The position numbers and the translations under genes are program-made. Below the pieces are notes generated by a model. It saw nothing but the letters and a program-made list of their open reading frames with translations. It did not search any database and was not told the origin of the DNA. This document shows positions 49,944 to 60,000 of a stretch of DNA of 64,000 bases, piece after piece (positions within the stretch are counted from its first letter, which is position 1; each line of letters opens with the position of its first letter). The DNA comes from Callipepla californica brunnescens (Eukaryota; Chordata; Aves; Galliformes; Odontophoridae): contig JALIRH010000010.1 in NCBI GenBank assembly GCA_023055505.1, forward strand, positions 1,489,501 through 1,553,500, read 5' to 3'.

Positions 49944-51427
49944 TCACATGAGCTGCGGCTGCTGCATAGCTTCTTGGTGGGCCGAGGGGTACCACGACGT
50001 GTAGCTGGGGATGTAGGTGCCGGCGCTGCCCGAGGACGCCTTCCCGGAGGCGGAGGAGGTGTTCCACACGGCGGGCACCGGGGGAGAACCGCCGGACAGG
50101 GCCCGGCCGTTGCTCAGGGCGCTGCTCTCCAGGGCCGCCCCTCCCTGCTTCATCAGCTTCTTGAATTTGGATCGCTTGTTCTGGAACCAGATCTTCACCT
50201 GCAACGGCAGCGCGGCACGGCTCAGCGCGGCCCGGCCGGACCCTCGCCACCACCCCCCCGTCCCGCCCCGCCGGCCCCCGCCCGCCCTCGCCCCGCAGTC
50301 CCCACGCTCCCCGGCCGTCCCCGCGCCGTGTCCCGCTCTCCCCGGCCTCGCCCCCCCCCCCCCCCCCCAATGCCGCCGACCCCAGCCCGGCCGGTTCCGG
50401 CCTCGCGGACGGGACGGGCGCTCCGCGGTGCGCGGCTGCGGTACGCGCGGCCCCGCCGGGCCGGGCCCGGGGCCGCGGAGAGCAGCGGGGCCGTACCTGA
50501 GTCTGGGTGAGTCCCAGAGAGGCCGCGAGCTCGGCTCTCTCGGGCAGGGCCAGGTACTGGGTTTGCTGGAACCTCCTGTTCAGAGCCTGCAGCTGCAAAC
50601 TGGAATAAATAGTCCTGGGTTTGCGGATTTTTTTCCCTTTCCCATTAAAGCGAACTTCCCCTCCTTCTACCACAGTGCTTTTCTCCGATTCGGCCCCTAC
50701 AACCACAAACGGTGCACAGTAAATAACAGTGATAGCAGCGAGAGAACAGCAGTAACGGCGACAGCGACGGTAACAGCGCAGCGCTCACGGCGACGGGGCG
50801 GCGGAGCGCGGCAGCGCCAACAAAGGCTCCGCGCGGCGGTGGCAGCCCCGGCTCCATCCCAGCAAAGTTTGCTATTTTTACCGGCTGCAGTCGAGGTTTA
50901 ATTACCCTTAATTGCGTACATTGTTTATAGCGCTACGCAATAAATAATGACGGGGACCGCTCCGCGCGCAGCTGGGCTGGGTCCGCTCCCGCTCGGCGTC
51001 CGCTCCCCGCGGCCCCGGCCCCGCCCGGCTCACACACAGCGCTCCGCGATGCCGCCTCGCTCCCCCCCCCCGGCGGACCTGCTTCGTTCCGCGCCCCCCG
51101 CCCCCGGCACCTACCTGTCTCCTCCAGCCGGGGCTGGGCCAGGCCGGAGCTGTTGGGGTAGGGCTGCACTGAACTGATGTAGGGGTTGCCGGAGTGGCTG
51201 CTCACCGAGTTCACATAGGGGTAGCCCAGCGGTCGGGAGAAGGACGAAGCTGTGCTGTACGCGCTGTCGGGCTGCGAGTGGCCCGCCGAGTGTAAACAGT
51301 GCATGGAATAGTGTCCGTGGGACATGGGAGAAGGAGACATTTGCTGGCCGGGCGGCCCGAACTCCATAAAGACGGCCTTCCCCGAGACGGGGCTGTTTAG
51401 ACTCTCAGGCATGGTGGTCATGGTCAT
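49944..51427 (-). CDS. DLX1: DLX1, Distal-less homeobox 1 transcription factor
   Basis: Homeodomain transcription factor, partner paralogue of DLX2, acting in the nucleus of ventral forebrain, retinal and craniofacial cells. Exons on the minus strand: 51,427-51,115, 50,696-50,497 and 50,198-49,944; joined at GT/AG sites they give 255 aa, the same length as the mammalian protein. The N-terminus [20 protein letters not shown] is diagnostic of DLX1. The homeodomain is residues 128-187 with W175, Q177 and N178, and intron 2 falls between homeodomain positions 44 and 45 as in DLX2. The C-terminus ends [11 protein letters not shown] as in DLX1 of other vertebrates. Introns are 418 and 298 bp. Unlike DLX2, the protein is hardly altered in length and its codons are less GC-saturated. 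The start ATG has G at -3. Confidence 0.97.
50351..50368 (-). repeat. G18 homopolymer in DLX1 intron 2
   Basis: Eighteen consecutive C on the + strand, so G18 in the DLX1 pre-mRNA, within a 298-nt intron. G runs of this kind can form quadruplexes and mutate in length. Confidence 0.9.
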
Positions 51428-51493
51428 TTCTCGCCGCTGGGTCTGTGTGTGTGCTCTCTCTTCAGCGTGCCTTTTGGGGGTCTGTTGTGTTTC

Positions 51494-51544
51494 TCAGGAC
51501 GGGAAAGAACCCAATTTAAGCGGAACAGGGTTTTCACTTTCCAT
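51494..51544 (-). other. DLX1 upstream ORF 2 (16 codons)
   Basis: ATG at 51,544 to TGA at 51,496-51,494 encodes MESENPVPLKLGSFPS. It follows the stop of uORF1 without a gap and lies in the same frame as DLX1. It has G at +4 and ends 66 nt before the DLX1 ATG. Translation is not shown. Confidence 0.5.
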
Positions 51545-51598
51545 TCATAAGAAAATGGAGTTTGTCTCTTTGAAAAGTCTGAGCGTGATGCCGCTCAT
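51545..51598 (-). other. DLX1 upstream ORF 1 (17 codons)
   Basis: ATG at 51,598 to TGA at 51,547-51,545 encodes MSGITLRLFKETNSIFL, preceded in frame by TAG. It lies in the DLX1 leader if transcription begins near 51,600 or further upstream, as the CCAAT boxes at 51,663-51,702 suggest. Same frame as uORF2 and as DLX1. Confidence 0.45.
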
Positions 51599-51599
51599 C

Positions 51600-51705
51600 T
51601 ACACAAACTCGCCTAAAAGCTTTGACTCAGCCGAGCCGATGAATATTCATGAGCCGGCGGAGCTGATTGGTTCCCCGTCTTGCATAATCGCTTTGGATTG
51701 GTCCG
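51600..51705 (-). promoter_or_regulatory. DLX1: DLX1 promoter candidate with paired CCAAT boxes
   Basis: Reading toward DLX1: GGACCAATCC (about 51,702), an octamer-like GATTATGCAAG (about 51,690), a second box GGAACCAATCAG (about 51,675), the palindrome TCATGAATATTCATC (about 51,645) and TGAGTCAAAG, an AP-1-like element (about 51,628). No TATA box is seen, which fits a CpG-island promoter. Motifs were called by eye. Confidence 0.55.
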
Positions 51706-52160
51706 AGACGCTCGGGGCTCGCCCGGACCCCGGTGAGCGCGGAGAGCCGCGCTGGCAGCGCCGCGCCTCACGGCCGCACGCCCCGACGGCACCGCTCGAC
51801 GGCCGGGAGCTGCCGGGGCCCGGGACCCGGCACCCGGAGGCATCGCCCCCGGCGCGGAGAGGAGCGCGGGGACGGCCCCGAGGCGCTCCGGAGCCGCTCC
51901 GGCCGCGGGCAGAGCCGCGCACGCTGCGCGGTGCCCGCTCCCCGCTCCCCCCCGGGGTCCCGCCCGCCCTCGGGCCGCGCCCGCCCGGGCACCGCTCCTA
52001 ACGCGAGGGGGGGAGGGGGGGAAGGTGGGGAGATAGGAACCCAGCGCGGGGGAACGCGGCTCGCCCCGCTCGGTCCGACGCGCGATTGAGCCGAGCACGC
52101 AAACTTCCGCGTGCGTGAGCAGGGAGCGAGGTGGGACTTGGGAGATCCTCCCCAGAAAGC
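51706..52160. other. GC-rich DLX1 upstream flank
   Basis: CpG-dense sequence continuing the DLX1 island upstream. Long open frames on both strands encode only Arg/Pro/Ala/Gly-rich strings and are compositional. No gene was recognised. Confidence 0.5.
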
Positions 52161-52430
52161 CCGCGATGAATCCCAAATTACTTTGTTGGATAATTAGAAA
52201 GTGTCGGTAATTATTTCTTTCATAATTCAGCGGTGTGACTGTAACAGGAAAATGATCCCGCGAAAGTTCACACGTGCAGATGTATTCGTTACCGACTCAT
52301 TTGATTAAATGCTAGTCTCAAGTGCTCGGCTCCCAGCTGAAGGCGGCCCCATTAGCATAACACTGATGTTTAATTTTCATACGCATAATTAGCCGTATAT
52401 TGAACGCTAATAGCAACACGCGGCCTCCCG
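52160..52430. promoter_or_regulatory. Upstream AT-rich enhancer candidate for DLX1
   Basis: A 270-bp AT-rich block cut into a CpG island, 0.75-1.0 kb upstream of the DLX1 start codon. It carries many homeodomain-type cores: CAAATTACTTTG (52,173), GGATAATTAGAAAG (52,189), GGTAATTATTTC (52,206), TTTGATTAAATG (52,300), CCATTAGCATAAC (52,349) and GCATAATTAGCCG (52,383). Upstream regulatory elements URE1 and URE2 of Dlx1 are known in mammals; this block may be URE1 by position, which is an inference. Confidence 0.5.
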
Positions 52431-53814
52431 GCGCTGAGCACCGGGCTGTGAGCCGGCCCGCCTGAACCTCCCCGCGCACCGGGGCCGTCGGGGCGCGCGG
52501 TGAGCGGGACCCGGGCGCCCGCGGTCAGACACAGCCGGGCAGAGGGAGGCCCCGGAGGACGCGCCGATCCCGGCGCACACGGCGGTGCCGAGGGCCGCGG
52601 TGCCGGGGCTGGGGGCAGAGCGGGAGCGGGGCCCGTAGCGCAGCCCCGGCTCCGCTGGTGCTGGCTTCGCAGAGCTGACGCGAGCGTGCCCCAATCTCTG
52701 CTCCGTTTCGATTTCTTTCTTTCTTTCTTTCTTCATTAGTCGCTCCGTCGGTTTTAATTGCCCATTTCATAACGCCTCTTTTACAACCTCCCCCCTTCAT
52801 TTTTGTTTCGTTTTGTTTGTTTTGCACGCGATGCGTACGGTTCACTCCCAACACCTCGCTGCGGACCGGTGCCCACGCGGACCCCCCCGGCCATGTAAGT
52901 GACCGCCCGGGCCGGGGCCGCGGCTCCGCGCTGTGGGGGAGGCGGGCTGGGAACGGACTGGGACGGGACGGACGGGACGATGCGGCAGCGGCACCGGGGG
53001 AGGCGGGCACGGCGGCCCTCGCCTTCCCGGGCAGAGAGCAAGCAGGGGAATCTCGGTGCGCCTGTGAAACGTGTCGGATGCATCGTTTCTTTTTAGAGGT
53101 TTTAAGGTCTTGCAAGCTAATCTAAGAGGCGATCGAGCTGAAAGGCTGCCCTGTGGTACTAGGAACGGGCTGGGGGCTGGTCCTGCTTCTTAAAAAGATG
53201 CTGTTAGAAACGATTAGAGCTGACAGCTCGCTGTACTCCAGTGAAAACAAACGGTTCGGGGAGCGAGAATCAGCGGCCGTCCCGCCCGGCCTGCCCCGGC
53301 CCGGCCTGCCCCAGCAGCGGCCCCGCACGGCCGCTCCGTCGGGCCGGCTCCGAGGCGCTCGGAGCGGAGCAAACCCTGCCCCCGGGCACAGCCGCTCCGT
53401 CGCTGCCGAGAGCTCCCGGCGCAGAGTGCCCCGTTATGCACCGTGAGCGGAGCGGAGCTGCGGTTATCCATCTCCAGAGCAGCGCACTTCGTGTCTCGTT
53501 GTTAATCCTTTCTTGTGCGGCGCAGAGAAGGGGCAGGAAGGGGAGAGCTGCTGGAGAACTGCGGGGAAGGTGCCGCAGCCTGTGCTCCCCTCCCCCCCCG
53601 CCGTGCCCGCAAACTTTTCTTTCCTTCCCGGCAGAAGTTTCAGCCCCGTTCAGGGGCGCGGAGGGCACAGCGGCCGCACTTCCCCTGCGAGGGGATCTCC
53701 GCGCTGCTCTGGCGCGGTGCGCGGCCACGTCCTACGCGTGTCCCGCACGGGACTCTGCCCCTCTCTCCCAGAGCCGGACCCTTCCCCCCGCAGACTGAGG
53801 CTGAGCCGCTGCTG
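52431..53814. other. DLX1-METAP1D intergenic DNA
   Basis: Mostly CpG-rich, with a TTTC microsatellite and a more AT-rich stretch at 52,735-52,850 and 53,080-53,260. No exon was recognised. This is the whole space left between the METAP1D 3' end and the DLX1 upstream elements, both genes reading leftward. Confidence 0.5.
52709..52733. repeat. (TTTC)n microsatellite
   Basis: About six TTTC units in tandem. Confidence 0.9.
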
Positions 53815-53831
53815 CCGCAAACCAAGAGGCT

Positions 53832-53837
53832 TTTATT
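53832..53837 (-). terminator. METAP1D: METAP1D poly(A) signal
   Basis: AATAAA on the minus strand within GTTGAATAAAAGCC, 158 nt after the METAP1D stop. It is the first such hexamer in that direction, in otherwise GC-rich sequence, so the 3' UTR is probably only about 180 nt. Confidence 0.7.
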
Positions 53838-53994
53838 CAACACTCCCCGGGTACCCTGGAGCTCACCCCCGGGCCGCGTCCCGCGTCCCCTCCGGCGGCT
53901 CCCGGTGCCCCCAGAACCACCCGGAGCTCGGCGTTGCCCCTGCGGGGCCGGGGATGCACAAAACACACCGAGCCCTCTGCTCCCCGCTGTGTCC

Positions 53995-54073
53995 TTAGGC
54001 TTCTCCCGGCACCTTAGAGAGGATTTCTACTCCCTCCGAAGTAATGACGACGGTGTGCTCGAACTGCGCCGAT
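53995..54073 (-). CDS. METAP1D: METAP1D last coding exon
   Basis: Acceptor TTGCAG before 54,073. The exon encodes SAQFEHTVVITSEGVEIL and then SKVPGEA before TAA. The Glu of QFEHT is the final metal ligand. Intron to the previous exon is 122 bp. Confidence 0.93.
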
Positions 54074-57000
54074 CTGCAACGCACAGCGAGCGGTTAACGG
54101 GGGCAGCGCGGCCCCAGCACGCCCCTAGGACTCACCCGCGGGTTTCGGCTGCCAGCGCTCAGCTCCGCCGCTCGGGGAACAACCGAATCGGGCACCTTTT
54201 ATTGTCTACCGAAATTGCGGTCCATTTGTCCTTCAGGATCTTAAATTCGGGGGAGCCCTCCATTATTATTGGCTCTGGAACAAGAAAAAAATGCCTGAAG
54301 TGGGGGGGCCTGCGGCAGCTCCCACCAGCGCTCCTCACCGTGCTGCCCCACCGGGCCCACACCCGGGGGAGGGGGGTGGGAGATGGGGGGGCAACGGAGC
54401 TCTGCGGTGCAGGGAAGGTGTCCGCTTCACTTTCGTGACAGCAGGGAATTTGATTCGAGCTTTCATTAAGACTCCGCGGTAACAATCAGAGCACCAATCA
54501 CGCCTATGAACAGCGGATAGTTCAAACTATCTGGATTTTTTTTTTCCAAACGGACTTAAAACGTTCAATTAAATCAGCAAAACAACGACTTTCTGATTCC
54601 GCTCGGGGCAGAGCTGTGCTCAGCTGGCCGCACGCACCCGCAGCCACGACGCGTCAGGTCTGCTGCTTAGTAAGATCTACGTTCAGATTTTTCCTTTCCA
54701 AATTCGTGCCACTCGGAGGCTGTGTCTCCCAACTGATCGCTCAGTGCATTTTTTAGAAGGATGTTTTCATCTCTTTCCCGAGGGACCAGTGTCAATGCCG
54801 TCCCCGTTTCGGAAGGGACATTTCTACACTCGGATAAAGAAATGGCACAGAGCTGGGTTGTTGTGTGTGTGCTTTTTTAAAGACAAACACAGAATACATT
54901 TACTAACCTATTGTGAACGCCATTCCCTCCTCCATTAACAAATCACTGTCATTGGCTGGAAAAGAAAATAAAAATGCTTTTATAGTTGTTGTCTCTTTTC
55001 ACCTTCTTTATTTTTTCTATTGGTAACAGCAGCCAGCACTCGGTTTCAGAACCTGTTCTGGCTCTCAGGTGCTGTGCACGCCATCCCCAACCCAACACCC
55101 GACCCAAGCACCCGTTCTCATTGCCCCTGCCGCCTGTCCCACCGTCCCTCCGTCCCCACTGGGGCTTTTCCACTCCTGCGCCGTTTTTCCTCCCAGCCTT
55201 GCCAGCTCCTTGGAACCAGGACACATCCAGGAGGATGCATCCCCCCATGGGTTCGGGGCCGCCATCCCGGGCTCTGACTGTCCCTCCACCCTTGGGGCCC
55301 TCTCAGTAGGAGGAGATGTTGCGCCAGTCGGTGGCTGCTTACCGTGGTGCCACACTTCAGGGTGCCCGTGGAAGTACGACCCGATGCCGTGGCCGACGAA
55401 GAAGGGACATACCTGGAAGCCACCCCGCTGTGCCACAGAGCTGCAGGGCAAAGAGAACACCATTAATGAGCACGGCCTGGCCCCCCCCACACGTTCGTAC
55501 CACCACCAGCAGCACCCAGCGCAGGGCCGCTGCTGGCTCTGAAAGAGAGCAGCCATCACAGAACCATCAGTAGGTTTCAGAGTGAATGGGCCCGGTGGGG
55601 CAGGGCACTGTGCAGCACAGCTCCCACCGCCCTGCTGCATGCACCTGCAGCCTGCGCTGCTGGGGAGGGAAACTCTGAGCTGTTCCCTTCTGAAATACTG
55701 CGAACATCCAGTACCAAAATGTACTGCAACTCCAGCAAATCTCTCCATGCTGTAACGAACAATGTATTTCTACTGAACCTATCAGCACAGTCCCCAAACC
55801 AAATCATCATAATTATGGCACTTCAGTTCTGCTGGGAAGATCTGTCTGGTCCTTCACATCCTCTCAAAAAGAGCATCTCCCAGAGAGACAGACGTCCTGT
55901 CTGCAGGAACAGAACAGAGCCTGGCCCTGAGCCTTGTCAGGACAGCGAATTCCCACCCTGATGCCCAAAGCTGGGGACCCAGAGGTCTGGGAGTGCCCTG
56001 TGGTGCAGACTGGGCTGTCAGCAGGCCAATCCACAGCACCGAGCCAGGCAGCTCAGCCAGCAGAGCCGGCTCCATCCCAAATGGAGATCTGGGGTGCCTG
56101 AGGTGACAGGGGAGCTGCTCCTGAGTATCATCCCCAATGTGTGCTGAGAGCAAAGAGGAGCACGGGAGTGGGACAGGAGGCACTCTGAAAAGATTTTGTC
56201 TGTGAAATGAAAAGTTCCATTTGTCCATTTAAGATCATGGTGGGCTCTTCACACTTCAGGTCTGCTTCTATTGAAAGCTGAACAAATGTGGCCGCTGCCT
56301 CAATACAGAGAGCCATCACGTTTCTATCTGGAGAAGACGAATCTCATGTTTAGCTGTCCCCAAATTCTTAACTCCTGGCAAAGAGGAATACTAATATGGC
56401 TTGAAATTGGGCTTCCATTTGTGGCATTCAAGGTCCAGAGTTTGATGTTTATATATAATATATGTGAAGAAAGAAAAAAAAAAAGCCAACAACCCACAAT
56501 GGTTTATGCAGCGAGAGGTCCCAGCAGTGAGGGTCCATGCCCCCCACCATGCCAGCCAGCCTGGGTCATGGCTGGGGCTGGCTGTGACACTGCTGAAGGC
56601 CAAAGAAGATCAGAGAGGAATCACAAAGTCAGATTACTCAGAAACATACACAAAATGAAATGGAAGGTCTCCGGTGACCCAGCCTACAGCAATGCAGATA
56701 ATGGTTCCCAGATGGGGGAAGCGATTCCCTGAAGAGAGATGGGAGAGGCCAGACACGCACCACACGGTGCACGGTGTCCCTTTCCCTTCACAGGGTTTTC
56801 TGTGAAGATGCAAATAGCCCTACCAGCTGCTTTGAGGCTGTGCCCCGTGCTCAGCCCTGCTGGGAAAGGGCACTTCGGGTACTGGTGTGGCAGTGCTCAC
56901 ACCTCCTGTCCTGAAATAAGTGGCTCTTGTGCATGCCAGTGGTGAACTCTGCCACTTCGTCTCTCTAGAGATCAAAAAACATCAGTACTCGGGTGGTTGG

Positions 57001-60000
57001 GATCAAAACAGTGGATGCTGGAAACAAGGCAGAATGTGTGGAGCTCACAAGCTGTGACACCTGCACTGACAGGAGCCTGTGCTCCCCTGTTTAGCCCCTG
57101 GAACTTGTCTACGAGATGACTTGGTGTTCTTTACCTAAAAATGTAACGTGACCAAATGAATCTGACACGACAAGTAGAAAATCTGTGCAGGTATACAACT
57201 TGATCACGTTCAGTCCAGTTTTAACACTGTGTTTCAGATGCACTGTATGGGCAATTTCAAAGCACTCCTGGCTTCACTTTGGAGTACTTAGAAAACCCAG
57301 TGAGCTGTCACACCCATGCAAACACTGCAAAACCCCCTCTCCATCATACAGGTGGCTGCCAGCCCTGCTGCAGCCTGCTAGGGCAGTTCTGTCAGCATGG
57401 GTGTGCTGCTTGCACAGGGAGGGCTGAGAGTGAAGGAAATTACGGGCCTTGGCCATTCCTCTGCCCAGCAGCATCTGGGGCTGCAGGACCTGGCTAAGAA
57501 GCCTGGAAGGCATTCTGCCTTCCTTTGCCATTTGAGGCTGACAGGAGCTCAGCGTTTTTGCGTGGCTGCCTCAGTCGGGATCTGCCAGCAGCAGCCTTTC
57601 TCACCAGCTCTCCCTGGAGGGCAGCCCCAGAGGATTACAGGCTCTGCTCCTTGCAGATGGAGCTGGAGTGGCACTGGCTGCAGGTGGGACAGGAGGAAGG
57701 CAGGGCTGAGGGGAAGGAGAGTGGCAGTGAAGGGCTAAGGCACAGGGCTGCCTCCCCTCACCCTGGGCACGGCCCAGTCCCACCTGTGCCTGCAGACAGC
57801 ACAGCCACGCTGCGTCGGCAGTACAAAAAAAGATAGGGATTCTCCACCACAGCCATTGTTAAAATTATCCATTGATAACGTTCACCATTACGTATTTTAT
57901 TCTTAGAGCCATGTAGCACGCTTGGGCAGAGGTGAATTGGTCAGGATTAAAAGCATAATCATTTAATGAGCCCAGTACTTGATTTCATGTTTTGCTGCCG
58001 AGCGGTACAGCCCAGCGGCTGCAGTTGAGTACCTGCAGGGCTGCTCCTCTGCGGCAGGTGGCAAAGCGCCCAGGCTGGGATGGAACAGCAGCAGCCAAGC
58101 TGGAAGGGGAAGGTCACTGAGGGCAGCTCATGGGCACAGCCCCCCTGTGCTGCCATCGCAGATCTGAGGGAACAGTAGAGCTGGGCATCAGCTCCTTCCC
58201 CACTGGATGGCAGGTATCTATCCCCTGCCAGAGGGATGAGTGAGGAGATGTGCTGCAGCCCGACATACTGCAACAATGCAGCAACAGGTAGTGCCACGTT
58301 TCTGCAAGCTCTCCTCATTGCTCTGCCCCCCTTGAAAGGAGTTTTTGGGTGCAAAGGATGCATCCCTTCCACTGAGAAACTGAAAAGCAAGTTGGCAGGA
58401 CTTTCTTATAGGGCTGGACCTGGGCCTTCCACAGAACCCCAGCAAGCATCCAGGAGTAAATAGGCATCCAGCTCCAGTGCGAACATCCACTCCCTCAAGA
58501 CTGGGACTCCCATACTGGGACCAAAAAAATCCCAAAACTACACCGCCTTCCTATCAGATTCTGATGCTTTTTCCTCAAGTTAGGTCCGGTCCAACATTCT
58601 TAAGTCCTCACCAGGGAAACAAAGCAAGCCAAACCCTGCTTTTGGCCCGGCCAATATCTGGCACTGTAACCTGGGCTGAGCATTGCAGGGAACCCATTCC
58701 CAGATACAGGCAGTCCCTCCAGTGCCTGAATCTCTCCTTGGAGCCAGAACTTTGCCACCTGCAGCCTTGCAAAGCAGCATGACCAATGCTACCCATCAAA
58801 CCAGCCTGTCACACAGCAGCCAACAGTGAGTCTGCCTGGGAGACACTGGGAGATAACAGATACATGGGCACTGCTTTCTTATTCAGGAACATGCATGCAT
58901 GCATCTTTTTTGAAGTTAAAAGTAATCAGGCTTTTCTTGAACATGTTGTAAGCAAAATGCTCACCAATGGGCATGTTTGCTTTGCTTTCCTTTTCTTTTC
59001 ACTCTTTTTTTAATTTTTTTTTTTAATTCATGAAAAGAGCATCAGCCTAAATTAGATTTGCCCATGGTAAAAAAAGATATTTACTTTCAATAGAACCATA
59101 TTAACTGATTTGAGAAATCACAAATTTTGACTGGGAAAATATTACAGTATTTTTCTCTTAAATAGTAATCCAAGACTGAGGGAATGCACAAGTTCAGGGA
59201 TTCCCCATAATGACAATAAATGTTGAGGTATAATTAGTAATATTTTTGAAAGCCAACAATTGTTTCTTGAAAGAAAGGTACATTTTAGTTTCAAACTGGA
59301 ACACAAATTACTGTATTTTTCTTACAATAGTGTTGAACTTTTATTTGAGGTTCTCTGTTTCTGAAAGCAGACATGATGGATTGAAATAAAAGATAATTTA
59401 TTGCAATGCTTACTTTCAAGTGCAGAGAGAAGCAGTGTAATTGTAATTTACTGTAGCTGTCAAGGAAAATCTATCACAGATGACATTAAAATGACTTATT
59501 TTGCCTGAGCCACTTATTGTTTAAATGTGCATAATCTGATAGAAACAGATTTTTTAAAATCTGCTTTATATTGTTCTAAATTAATATCAAAACATATACT
59601 TAGGAGTTAAACATTTTAAATCATTTATTAATACTTTCCTCACTACTATTTTTTTCTTAGGAGTTGGAAATTGGTTTATTTAACAATATCGCGTTTGTGT
59701 TTTCTATAGAGCCACAACAGTTCCAGATAGCTAAGCTCAGTGGCTAAAAAGTAGATTTCAAACCAGGTTTGTTTCTGTCTGAAAGAGAAATGTCACCAGT
59801 GGTAGAAGGAAATGGGAACATAGGGCCCAATTCTGTCCGACTGACAGTTCTGCCACCATCTTCAATAGGAACACGTTATCGAAGATTCCCATTTTTCCCA
59901 GCAGAGTAACTCCTGAATCCACATAATCTTGTTTTTGCAACTCGTAGCCGACGCGACGTGGAACTGCTGCCCATGAAACAGCGTTTTGGATACTGAGCTT

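Noticed and set aside
49855..50706. 283-codon minus-strand frame over DLX1 exon 2
   Set aside because: It holds the true exon 2 (50,696-50,497) but runs on through intron 2 and past exon 3 in the wrong frame; the spliced model gives canonical DLX1.
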